Of a DNA stretch of 64,000 bases, positions 34,851-42,752 are shown one piece after another. The stretch is from UBA7455 sp026713185. GTDB lineage: Bacteria > Pseudomonadota > Gammaproteobacteria > Pseudomonadales > Azotimanducaceae. The first letter of the stretch is position 1. Each line of letters begins with the position of its first letter. The notes under the pieces are model-generated. The model was not told the DNA's origin and ran no database searches. It was given only the letters and a program-made list of their open reading frames with translations. The stretch is taken from positions 1,612,001-1,676,000 of the forward strand of contig OY762456.1 of assembly GCA_963665785.1 (NCBI GenBank), given 5' to 3'. The translations under genes were made by a program, and so were the position numbers.

Positions 34851-35282
34851 ATGCGGAGCAGAATTTTGGCCTATAACAAACCCATTCCTGTACCCAGTGC
34901 ATTGACCCAGCCGTTTTATGATGGAGCCAGGGAAGGTAAGCTGATGCTGCCCCGGTGCCAGGACTGTAATCGTGTGCATTGGTATCCGCGTCATATCTGC
35001 CCTTTCTGTCACTCGACCAACATTAACTGGATGGAAGGCAGTGGTGAAGGGCACATTCATACATTTGCCGTACAACATCGCGCCTTTGGTGGATGGGCAG
35101 GAGAAGTCCCCTTTGTTACCGCTTACATCGATCTGAATGAAGGTGATCGAATGGTCACGGTGTTAAGAGGTGTCGATGCCCGTGATCCGGCTTCGATCCG
35201 GATCGGCAGCAAGGTGAAAGTAGAGTTTGAAGAAGCCGGCGAGAATCTCCATATCCCGTTCTGGCGCGTGGTGGAGGAATAG
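34851..35282 (+). CDS. Zn-ribbon OB-fold (DUF35) protein, thiolase partner
   Basis: A 143-residue protein with a rubredoxin-like zinc ribbon (Cys36, Cys39, Cys50, Cys53) and a C-terminal OB fold. Such proteins pair with thiolase-fold enzymes; in steroid catabolism DUF35 domains bind aldolases or hydratases of side-chain cleavage. It is two bases ahead of a thiolase-fold gene. The start is uncertain: ATG 34851 lacks a ribosome site, whereas TTG 34866 (reading MAYNKPIPVP) has ggag 7 bases upstream and fits the family better. Confidence 0.87.
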   Translation: MRSRILAYNKPIPVPSALTQPFYDGAREGKLMLPRCQDCNRVHWYPRHICPFCHSTNINWMEGSGEGHIHTFAVQHRAFGGWAGEVPFVTAYIDLNEGDRMVTVLRGVDARDPASIRIGSKVKVEFEEAGENLHIPFWRVVEE

Positions 35283-35284
35283 TC

Positions 35285-36490
35285 ATGGTATCCAGCGTAT
35301 CCAGGGCTGCGGCTATTGTTGGTGCAGCAGAAAGTAATGAGATAGGTTATCCGGAAATACCCAAAACCTCCCTTGAACTCCATATCGAGGCAATTAAAAA
35401 TGTCAGCGACCAGACTGGCATTCCGATCTCTGCCATTGAGGGAATCTTCTCGACCGGCATGTCATCAGAAATTGCGGAACATCTGGGCTTACATCCAAAG
35501 TACATTGATACCACTTCGGTCGGTGGATGTTCATTCGAGATCCATGTGCATCACGCACTCATGGCGATCCACGCAGGCGTCATCGATGTTGCTCTGGTGA
35601 CTCATGGTCAGAATGGCTGGTCTGCCCGGCGTATCGGCTCAGGTGGCGGTGGTGGTTATGGCGGTGGCGGTGCGAGTTCTCCTGCTGTTCAGATGACCAT
35701 ACCCTACGGATTTTCCGGAGCTCCCTCCAATTACTCTCATGCGATGGTCAGACACAACCATCTGTACGGCACAACTCCGGAAGACTTTGCCTATGTTGCG
35801 GTAGTAACCCGGGATTGGGCAACGCTGAATCCGAGGGCTGTGATGTTCTCCAGGGAGACGCATGAGTTCGGTGGTCCAATAACAACAGATATCGTTAATA
35901 ATGCCCGAATGATATCCTGGCCGTTGACGATGTTGCATTGCTGCCTGGTTACAGATCATGGTGGTGCGGTATTGATTGCCAGACCGGAAATCGCACGATG
36001 TCTCAAGACCAATCCTGTCTGGATTGCAGGCGCCGGTGAGAACATGAGCCACTCGAATATGCTGGAGATGGACGATTTCACTGCCACTTCGGCATTTGCG
36101 TCCAGTCGGACAGCTTATGAGATGGCGGGACTAGGACCCGCGGACATGGAACTGGCGCTTCTCTATGATTCGTTTACGATCACCCCCGCCCTGACGGCGG
36201 AAATGGTGGGACTGGCTCCGCGGGGTGAAGGATACAAACTATGGAAAGATGGAGACGCGGCGCCGGGAGGGCGTTTGCCGATTAATACCAATGGAGGTGG
36301 TCTTTCATTCAACCATTCAGGAATGTACGGCATGCAATTGCTCATTGAAGCCTATCGGCAACTGTCAGGCACGGCGGAAGATGGTGTAAACGGTATCAAG
36401 GGTAAACAGACCAATGCCGGAACCTGTATTGTAAATGGTACCGGCGGGTCGTTGTCGACGACTGGAACCCTGGTGCTGGTGGCTGATTAA
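35285..36490 (+). CDS. Thiolase-fold protein (SCP2/Ltp2-like)
   Basis: A 401-residue thiolase-superfamily enzyme of the sterol-carrier/lipid-transfer type. It begins AAIVGAAESNEIGYPEIPKT. Cys82 (SVGGCSFE) sits where the thiolase nucleophile is expected, and NTNGGGLSFNHSG holds the His near 347. The second catalytic Cys of true thiolases (CxG) is replaced by NGTGGS, so the reaction may be retro-aldol rather than Claisen cleavage. A Gly-rich stretch SGGGGGYGGGGASS (about 118-131) is unusual. Paired with the DUF35 protein. Confidence 0.82.
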   Translation: MVSSVSRAAAIVGAAESNEIGYPEIPKTSLELHIEAIKNVSDQTGIPISAIEGIFSTGMSSEIAEHLGLHPKYIDTTSVGGCSFEIHVHHALMAIHAGVIDVALVTHGQNGWSARRIGSGGGGGYGGGGASSPAVQMTIPYGFSGAPSNYSHAMVRHNHLYGTTPEDFAYVAVVTRDWATLNPRAVMFSRETHEFGGPITTDIVNNARMISWPLTMLHCCLVTDHGGAVLIARPEIARCLKTNPVWIAGAGENMSHSNMLEMDDFTATSAFASSRTAYEMAGLGPADMELALLYDSFTITPALTAEMVGLAPRGEGYKLWKDGDAAPGGRLPINTNGGGLSFNHSGMYGMQLLIEAYRQLSGTAEDGVNGIKGKQTNAGTCIVNGTGGSLSTTGTLVLVAD

Positions 36491-36534
36491 CTTCGTCTTG
36501 TTTATGAGACTTGTTTCATTAACGAGTGTGTTCG

Positions 36535-36679
36535 CAGATGGCTTTGGGGCATTCATTTGCTTCAGCGTCTGCGCGTCCCTCCGGGATTCCCGCGCTTCCC
36601 CCGAGAGCCTGTAGTCTCTCTCCTCCAGCTCGGCGCTCCGACATTATGCTTTCGCAAACGAACACCCCAAAGCCATCTG
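36535..36679 (+). repeat. Palindromic repeat, full copy E (145 bp core)
   Basis: Same 145-base core and arms (36535-36560, 36654-36679) as copies C, D and F. The centre reads ggagagag where D and F have ggagcatg. The left flank (cttgtttcattaacgagtgtg) is kept. The right flank diverges after gctgtgggtca. It lies 45 bases after the thiolase gene. Confidence 0.9.
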
Positions 36680-36710
36680 CTGTGGGTCAGATATTGTGCT
36701 TATTTGTTGG

Positions 36711-36746
36711 CTTGTTTTGTTAACGAGGCTGTTCGCAGATGGCTTT
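36711..36746 (+). repeat. Palindromic repeat, partial copy beside E
   Basis: The left flank and the first 11 bases of the left arm (ggcttgttttgttaacgagg then ctgttcgcagatggcttt) recur directly after copy E and then stop. It looks like a truncated second insertion or partial duplication. It ends a few bases before the stop codon of the acetyltransferase gene on the other strand. Confidence 0.65.
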
Positions 36747-36754
36747 GTAGTGCC

Positions 36755-37324
36755 TCAGATCAACCCTGCATCTGACCTCAGAAGTGAATAGGAGTGTGCG
36801 TCATGGCATCTGCCATGAAGGAGCAGTCGATTGCGAAGAATTCCTTCATGAACTGCGCCCACTTTTTCTGCCACTCTCTGACTGGGCTGGTTTGCAAGGC
36901 TCATAATGATTTCAATGCGCATCAGTTTCAGGTGAACAAATCCAAATTGTGCAATGCAGGTAGTGGCTTCGGTCGCAATTCCCTGGCTCGTGGCAGATGA
37001 TCTTACCCAGTACCCCAGGTTTGCGATGGGATGATCTTCATCGCGGCTGAGACCTATACCTCCCAGAAATAAGCCATCTGATTTTCTGATAATGGCAAAT
37101 TCGTATGACCGGAAGTCTTCCCAGTACTGTAAAGAGGTACTCAACCATTGTCTGGTTTCACTGATGTCATACTCAGGATGACACCAGGGAAGAAACGGGA
37201 ACACATCAGTGATAGATTCCCGTGCTGCGGCATACAGCGCCTTGTCGTCATTGAGTTCCAGACGCCTGATCAGCAGCCGGTCAGATTCGCAGGATGTCGG
37301 CACATCCGATCTCATAAAGAACAT
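36755..37324 (-). CDS. GNAT-family N-acetyltransferase (RimJ/RimL-like)
   Basis: A 189-residue acetyltransferase. The N-terminus SDRLLIRRLELNDDKALYAA is typical of the RimJ/RimL branch. The acetyl-CoA-binding motif A lies in NLGYWVRSSATSQGIATEAT, and the C-terminal motif is ANQPSQRVAEKVGAVHEGILR. Homologues acetylate the N-terminus of ribosomal proteins or small amines; the substrate here is unknown. It stands alone between repeat arrays, with a short-repeat tract just before its start. Confidence 0.82.
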   Translation of the reverse strand: MFFMRSDVPTSCESDRLLIRRLELNDDKALYAAARESITDVFPFLPWCHPEYDISETRQWLSTSLQYWEDFRSYEFAIIRKSDGLFLGGIGLSRDEDHPIANLGYWVRSSATSQGIATEATTCIAQFGFVHLKLMRIEIIMSLANQPSQRVAEKVGAVHEGILRNRLLLHGRCHDAHSYSLLRSDAGLI

Positions 37325-37340
37325 TTTTCTCGTCTCATAG

Positions 37341-37446
37341 AGCCTTCAGCGGGTTTCCATAAAGAGCCCTCAGCGGGTTTCCATAAAGAGCCTTCAGCGG
37401 GTTTCCAAAAAGAGTCCTCAGCGGGTTTCCATATGGAGCCCTCACT
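37341..37446 (+). repeat. Tandem array of 24-bp units
   Basis: Four full units and one partial start at 37341, 37365, 37389, 37413 and 37437, exactly 24 bases apart: agccttcagcgggtttccat plus four bases. Variation is limited to a few positions. On the minus strand each unit would encode GS(L/I/F)WKPAE, like the GSFTPAE/GSYKPVN stretch in yhdP. With copy F and its flanks the array fills 37325-37779, a 455-base stretch with no credible gene. Confidence 0.92.
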
Positions 37447-37542
37447 CCGCGAGCGGCGCACTGTCGCGCAGCAAACAGGCTGGTATACCTGGATTATCTT
37501 CGTCATGTTTGATGAGGCTTGTTTCATTAACGAGTGTGTTCG

Positions 37543-37687
37543 CAGATGGCTTTGGGGCATTCATTTGCTCCAGCGTCTGCGCGTCCCTCCCGGCTTCCCT
37601 CGTTTCCCCCGCATGCCTGTAGTCATGCTCCTCCAACTCGGCGCTCCGACATTATGCTTACGCAAACGAACGCCCCAAAGCCATCTG
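37543..37687 (+). repeat. Palindromic repeat, full copy F (145 bp core)
   Basis: Arms 37543-37568 and 37662-37687 are inverted repeats of 26 bases and the core length is again 145. Flanks from catgtttgatgagg on the left to the atttgtttga near 37770 on the right match copy D. The 24-base array lies upstream, the same relative arrangement as in copy C. Just beyond the right flank, agagccctcag (37773-37783) resembles one more short unit and includes the stop codon of the next gene. Confidence 0.92.
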
Positions 37688-37779
37688 CTGTATGCCGGGA
37701 ATAGTGTCTGTTTGATAGCATCGTACGGGGTGGCTGCTCCGAAACCCGGGTTTAGAGACAATTTGTTTGATTAGAGCCC

Positions 37780-39228
37780 TCAGTGACTGAATTCCTCTGT
37801 TCGATAACGATAGACAGTCGTGTTGCTGCTCCAGGTATGAGCTGCGAGTCCGGCTTTACTTCTGAGTTCAGCAATAAACATGTCCGGGTCAGGTAACTGT
37901 TCCCACACCGAGGGCAAATAGGTAGCACGCCTGCCGTTTTCCTCCAGTATCAGACCATCCACACCTGGTTCCAATTGAGAAAGCAATTCTTCACGGCTCG
38001 AAATGTCGAGTTTCTCCGGAGTCGAAAGTATGGAGATGTGAATATCGACCTGATGGAATTCCTTGAGTGATATCGGTCGGAAACGGGGGTCTTCAAATGC
38101 GGCAGCACTGGCATTTTGGGCGATATCAACAATCAGTGGACGGTGAGCGACAAGACTGCCTATACAGCCGCGCAAGTTGCCGTTGATATTTAGAGCCTTA
38201 AGCCGTCCTGACCCCAGACCTTCGCTGGCGCGGGGCAAACTGTCCTGGTCATTCATCGTTGTTGTTTCGTGTTTGAGAAGAGTCACAAAGGTTGCCCGGT
38301 CACGTTGCAGTTCGAGGGGAAAATGCAAAGGATTGATCCTGAGACTCCCGTTACCAAGAAGAGGATGCAGTATCGCATCAGTCGCCACCTTTAACATGCG
38401 CTGACGGAGTTCAGGATTGAATTCTTCGTACTGTGATTCTTCCGGTTCCAATATTACATACGATCCATATCCTACTACCCGGTCGCGAGTACCTGCTGTA
38501 TCGCCTGAATTTCTTACATCTACCTGTTGTACCGTCAGATTTTTTTTGCGGGCGAGATACAGGAGACCATTCAATGGTTTGCAGCCACAGGCTTCTTCAC
38601 CGGTCAGACTGTCGCAAAGGTCAGTGATTTTGTGGGAAGTCCGGGCATCGATTCTTTGTGCTGTCGAATAATCATGAAAATGACTCAGATCGGAACTGAT
38701 GACGATAAGTGTTTCCGGCCCACCCCACAATTGATCAATGACGCTGGCGACCACTTCTTTACCGGCATCGCCAACCACCAGCGGGACCAGTTTGAACTCG
38801 TCGAGTACCCTCTGTAAAAAAGGCAAATGCACTTCCAGACTATGCTCCTGATCGTGTGCTGAATCCAAAAAGCCAGTTTCAGGTAAATTGATGACCTCCT
38901 GTATGGCATCCGTGGCCAGAGGGATTTCTCCCAGCGGTGTGGCATATGAAGTTGCGCTGGTGACTGCTATACCACGAAATCCGACATGGTGTGATGGGCC
39001 AAGTAACACAACCCGTGTTATATCCTGTTTGCGATGCTCAAGTCTTCGATACGCCATGGCGGCAACAGGTCCCGAATAGATGTGTCCTGCATGAGGTGCG
39101 ATGATAACTTTTGGGCAGGGAGCCACGGTTCTGGCGTTTCCCAGCATGGCATCAATGGATGTGATAAGTGCCTTCCGGTTTCCCGGGTAAAAACTACCAG
39201 CGACAGCGGGAGTACGAACTGTTTGCAT
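37780..39228 (-). CDS. AmmeMemoRadiSam protein, Memo-AMMECR1 fusion
   Basis: A 482-residue protein joining two conserved domains of uncertain function. The N-terminal Memo domain (about 1-275) keeps the extradiol-dioxygenase-like metal residues in APHAGHIYSG, LGPSHHVGF, and SSDLSHFHDY, with the Cys in EEACGCKPL. The AMMECR1 domain (about 290-482) shows LNINGNLRGCIGSL and FEDPRFRPIS. TIGRFAM-type models treat Memo, AMMECR1 and a radical SAM enzyme as one system; all three are here, the first two fused. ATG 39228 is chosen for agagg 6 bases upstream. Divergent from the radical SAM gene. Confidence 0.9.
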   Translation of the reverse strand: MQTVRTPAVAGSFYPGNRKALITSIDAMLGNARTVAPCPKVIIAPHAGHIYSGPVAAMAYRRLEHRKQDITRVVLLGPSHHVGFRGIAVTSATSYATPLGEIPLATDAIQEVINLPETGFLDSAHDQEHSLEVHLPFLQRVLDEFKLVPLVVGDAGKEVVASVIDQLWGGPETLIVISSDLSHFHDYSTAQRIDARTSHKITDLCDSLTGEEACGCKPLNGLLYLARKKNLTVQQVDVRNSGDTAGTRDRVVGYGSYVILEPEESQYEEFNPELRQRMLKVATDAILHPLLGNGSLRINPLHFPLELQRDRATFVTLLKHETTTMNDQDSLPRASEGLGSGRLKALNINGNLRGCIGSLVAHRPLIVDIAQNASAAAFEDPRFRPISLKEFHQVDIHISILSTPEKLDISSREELLSQLEPGVDGLILEENGRRATYLPSVWEQLPDPDMFIAELRSKAGLAAHTWSSNTTVYRYRTEEFSH

Positions 39229-39444
39229 ATTAACCTCTGCTGGTGTGGCGTAACCAGTGTTTAATAATAACACTGGATTCCGGGATTACGTGCATCCTGA
39301 TTTAATTACTGATGCATTGAAGAGAGAGATTTACACTTAATAAAGACAAAAACTCATCATGTGAAAATGTAGGCCTTGCAGCCATCTGTTGCAGAGGCAT
39401 GCAAAAAGGGGTCAAATGATGAACTTTAAACGGGACATTTCCAT

Positions 39445-40560
39445 GTGGCGCTGACGAATGTCATGGCAGACCGGGATAAGGGCAGCGTCCCGGGTAGTGT
39501 CAGAACCAAATACTGGCGCCTGCTTGATGATGGCAGAGTGCAGTGCGACATCTGTCCCAGAGCCTGTAAGCTTCGCAACGGACAGCGGGGATTATGTTTT
39601 GTCCGTGCCTGTGAGAATAACGAAGTTGTGCTGACTACCTACGGCAGATCAAGTGGCTTCTGTATCGACCCTATCGAGAAGAAACCACTGAATCATTTTT
39701 TGCCTGGAACACCTGTTCTGTCATTTGGTACAGCAGGGTGTAATCTGGCCTGCAAATTCTGCCAGAACTGGGATATGAGCAAGTCCCGTGATATGGACAC
39801 CCTTGCCGATGCGGCATCGCCGGAACAGCTTGCACGGACCGCGGTCGTCCAGGGTTGCCGGAGTATCGCCTACACCTATAACGATCCAGTCATTTTCCAT
39901 GAATATGCCATAGATGTTGCCCAGGCTGCCCATGAGATGGAAATCAAGTCAGTGGCAGTAACCGCGGGTTATGTATGTCCTGCGCCGCGTCAGGAATTTT
40001 TCCGCTATATGGATGCTGCCAATATTGACCTTAAGGGCTTTACGGAACGGTTTTATCATCGTATATGCGGTGGTCATCTGGCAGATATCCTGGATACACT
40101 GCAGTATGTGAAGCATGAAACATCAGTCTGGATGGAATTGACGACTTTGATCATTCCTGGCGAAAATGATGAACTGTCAGAAATAGAATCCATGGCGAAG
40201 TGGGTAGTCGATCATCTGGGCCCTGACGTCCCCTTACACTTCACGGCATTTCACCCTGATTACCGGATGATGGATAAACCGCGAACATCGTCTGAGACAT
40301 TAAGCCGGGCTCGCGAAGTGGCGAAAAAGAATGGGGTGAACCACGTCTATACCGGCAATGTCCACGATACCCGGGGAGGTTCAACCTGGTGTCCGGATTG
40401 CGCTGCTTTGCTGATAGAAAGAGACTGGTACCGCCTTGGAGAGTGGCATCTGGATGCACAGGGTTGCTGCCGGTCATGTGGTCATAACCTGGCCGGAGTA
40501 TATGAAGACCAGCCAGGTACCTGGGGGCCTCAAAGACAGCCTGTGGTATTGAACCGTTAA
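39445..40560 (+). CDS. AmmeMemoRadiSam system radical SAM enzyme
   Basis: A 371-residue radical SAM protein related to pyruvate formate-lyase activating enzymes. The cluster-binding motif is Cys99-Cys103-Cys106 in GCNLACKFCQNWD. An N-terminal Cys-rich motif (CDICPRACKLRNGQRGLC) and a C-terminal four-Cys ribbon (CPDC...CRSC) are also present. YTYNDPVIFHEYA and NIDLKGFTERFY are family marks. The natural substrate of this family is not established. GTG 39445 or ATG 39463 could be the start. It diverges from the Memo-AMMECR1 gene across 216 bases, which should contain the promoters of both. Confidence 0.9.
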   Translation: MALTNVMADRDKGSVPGSVRTKYWRLLDDGRVQCDICPRACKLRNGQRGLCFVRACENNEVVLTTYGRSSGFCIDPIEKKPLNHFLPGTPVLSFGTAGCNLACKFCQNWDMSKSRDMDTLADAASPEQLARTAVVQGCRSIAYTYNDPVIFHEYAIDVAQAAHEMEIKSVAVTAGYVCPAPRQEFFRYMDAANIDLKGFTERFYHRICGGHLADILDTLQYVKHETSVWMELTTLIIPGENDELSEIESMAKWVVDHLGPDVPLHFTAFHPDYRMMDKPRTSSETLSRAREVAKKNGVNHVYTGNVHDTRGGSTWCPDCAALLIERDWYRLGEWHLDAQGCCRSCGHNLAGVYEDQPGTWGPQRQPVVLNR

Positions 40561-40666
40561 TCAAAGTACGGATCTTCAGGAATAGCCAGAGACGTCGAGT
40601 CCAGACCCTAAAACCAATCAATTCATGTTAGAATTACCCGTCATTTTGTCAATTTACGGAGAACCC

Positions 40667-42094
40667 GTGGGTAAAAATTTATTTCAGAAAGTCTGGGACG
40701 CACATATGGTTCGACAGTTGGAGAGCGGGCAATATCAGTTGTTTATCGCACTGCACCTGATTCATGAGGTCACCAGTCCCCAGGCTTTTGGCATGCTCAG
40801 GGACAAAAATCTCAAGGTGGCTTATCCCGGTCGCACCTTTGCTACTGTAGACCACATTATCCCCACTGACGATCAGACCCGGCCTTTGGAAGACAACATG
40901 GCTGAGCAGATGATTCAGGTGTTAAGTGCTGAAACCAAAGAGCATGGGATTGAATACTTTGCCCCGGAGTCTGGTTCCCAGGGCATTGTACATGTAATAG
41001 GACCGGAACTTGGCCTGACCCAGCCAGGCATGACAATCTGTTGTGGTGACAGTCATACTTCCACCCATGGGGCATTTGGCTGTATTTCCCTGGGCATTGG
41101 CACAAGTCAGGTCCGGGATGTATTGGCCAGTCAGACCATTGCCATGGACAAGTTGAAGGTGCGCCGAATTCTGGTGGAAGGGAGCTTACAGACCGGTGTT
41201 ACCGCAAAAGATGTGATACTGCATATCATTCGAACTCTGGGTGTTAATGGCGGTGTGGGTTTTGCTTACGAATATGCTGGACAGGTGATAGAGAAAATGT
41301 CCATGGAAGAGCGAATGACTGTCTGTAACATGAGCATAGAAGGCGGCGCCCGTTGCGGTTATGTGAATCCTGACGAAACGACGTTCGAGTATCTCAGGGA
41401 CAGGGAACGTGTTCCCACGGGGTCTGATTTCGAACGGGCAGTCGAGAAATGGAAGAGCTTTGCCAGTGACAGCGACGCTGTTTACGATGACGAAGTCGTC
41501 ATCAATGCTTCCGATATCATACCTACCGTGACGTGGGGAGTTACGCCTGGTCAGGCTATCTCAATCGAAGAGGCTGTTCCGAATCCTGAATCAGCCCGGG
41601 GGTTGGAGAAAGACCTGATCAGTGATGCACTGGACTATATGAAGCTTGATGCGAACCAGCCCATCAAGGGAACAAGAATAGATGTCGCTTTTATTGGTAG
41701 TTGCACGAATGGTCGATTAAGTGATTTCCAGGATGTGGCTGAATTGCTGAAAGGCAGAAAGGTTGCGGATCATGTACGTGCTATTGCGGTGCCAGGATCC
41801 GAAAAAGTCGATACAAAAGCCCGGGAACTTGATTTACACAAGGTATTTGAAGAGGCCGGATTTGAATGGCGTAAACCCGGATGTTCCATGTGTCTTGCCA
41901 TGAATCCTGACAAGCTTGTTGGCGATGAAGTCTGTGCCAGCAGCTCTAATCGTAATTTTATTGGACGGCAGGGCTCTCCAACAGGGAGAACCATCCTGAT
42001 GAGCCCGATAATGGTGGCTGCTGCTGCTGTGGAAGGCGGGGTCGCCGATGTCAGGGAAGTGTTTGGACTTCAGAGAGAGGAAAGTAACGGATGA
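40667..42094 (+). CDS. leuC: 3-isopropylmalate dehydratase large subunit
   Basis: Aconitase-family [4Fe-4S] enzyme isomerising 2-isopropylmalate, and often citramalate, in branched-chain amino acid synthesis. It has 475 residues with cluster-ligand cysteines in GSCTNGRLSDF and CSMCLAMNPD, plus CCGDSHTSTHGAFG. GTG 40667 gives the family start GKNLFQKVWDAHMV with ggag 6 bases upstream; an ATG 42 bases earlier has no homology behind it. First gene of leuC-leuD-cimA. Confidence 0.95.
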   Translation: MGKNLFQKVWDAHMVRQLESGQYQLFIALHLIHEVTSPQAFGMLRDKNLKVAYPGRTFATVDHIIPTDDQTRPLEDNMAEQMIQVLSAETKEHGIEYFAPESGSQGIVHVIGPELGLTQPGMTICCGDSHTSTHGAFGCISLGIGTSQVRDVLASQTIAMDKLKVRRILVEGSLQTGVTAKDVILHIIRTLGVNGGVGFAYEYAGQVIEKMSMEERMTVCNMSIEGGARCGYVNPDETTFEYLRDRERVPTGSDFERAVEKWKSFASDSDAVYDDEVVINASDIIPTVTWGVTPGQAISIEEAVPNPESARGLEKDLISDALDYMKLDANQPIKGTRIDVAFIGSCTNGRLSDFQDVAELLKGRKVADHVRAIAVPGSEKVDTKARELDLHKVFEEAGFEWRKPGCSMCLAMNPDKLVGDEVCASSSNRNFIGRQGSPTGRTILMSPIMVAAAAVEGGVADVREVFGLQREESNG

Positions 42095-42748
42095 GTGGCG
42101 ACATTTATAAACAAGGTCCCCGGACGAGGAGTTTATGTGGCCGGTAATAATAGTATAGACAAAGTCTCCGGAAGAGGAGTTTATGTGGCCGGTAATGATA
42201 TTGATACCGACAGAATCATTCCGGCGAGATATCTCAAGTGCATCACCTTCGATGAACTGGGTCCGGCATTGTTTTACGATATGCGCTTTTCGGAAGACGG
42301 AACGTCAAAAAGTCATGTTCTGGACGATCCGAAACACGCAGGCGCCGAAATTCTGATATCCGATAACAACTTTGGCTGCGGGTCCAGCCGGGAGCATGCA
42401 CCACAGGCGATTCAGAAATTCGGCTTCAAGGCAATCGTGGCGGGTTCCTTTGCAGAAATTTTTCATGGCAACTGTACCACGCTGGGTATTCCCTGCGTGG
42501 TCATGACGCAGGAGGACAGATCCAGATTAACCGGGTTACTGGCTTCGGACCCGGAATTGGACCTTACGATCGACATTGAACGATTACAAATAATCTGTGC
42601 GAATAATGTCTTCTCAATTACCATGAAGCAAAGTGTACGTGAAGCATTTCTTGATGCTGCCTATGACCCTCTGGATACATTGATGGCGGATCAGGATGCC
42701 ATTAATGCCACTGCGGCAAAATTAGGTTACACCTATAATCCCGGATGA
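42095..42748 (+). CDS. leuD: 3-isopropylmalate dehydratase small subunit
   Basis: Partner of LeuC, 217 residues. The swivel domain is intact: DIDTDRIIPARYLK, NFGCGSSREHAPQAI and GIPCVVM. The N-terminus is odd: a 16-residue segment (INKVPGRGVYVAGNNS / IDKVSGRGVYVAGNDI) occurs twice in tandem, so the protein is longer than usual there. The in-frame start is GTG 42095, immediately after the leuC TGA. A better-placed ATG at 42091 (10 bases behind aggaa, overlapping leuC as ATGA) is out of frame and stops after 18 codons. A frameshift near the start or a sequence error is possible. Confidence 0.9.
   Translation: MATFINKVPGRGVYVAGNNSIDKVSGRGVYVAGNDIDTDRIIPARYLKCITFDELGPALFYDMRFSEDGTSKSHVLDDPKHAGAEILISDNNFGCGSSREHAPQAIQKFGFKAIVAGSFAEIFHGNCTTLGIPCVVMTQEDRSRLTGLLASDPELDLTIDIERLQIICANNVFSITMKQSVREAFLDAAYDPLDTLMADQDAINATAAKLGYTYNPG
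42107..42202 (+). repeat. 48-bp tandem duplication at the leuD 5' end
   Basis: Two adjacent 48-base units (42107-42154 and 42155-42202) match at 42 of 48 positions, including an unbroken stretch from gaggagttta to cggtaat. Each encodes 16 residues, so the frame is kept. Only the second copy continues into the conserved DTDRIIPA region. Confidence 0.9.
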
Positions 42749-42752
42749 CCCG

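Noticed and set aside
37341..37446. 24-bp repeats as a CRISPR array
   Set aside because: Units abut with no unique spacers between them, and no cas genes are nearby.
42091..42147. 18-codon frame from ATG 42091 as a leader peptide for leuD
   Set aside because: No Leu/Ile codon run or attenuator was seen; it is more simply an out-of-frame start caused by change at the leuD 5' end.
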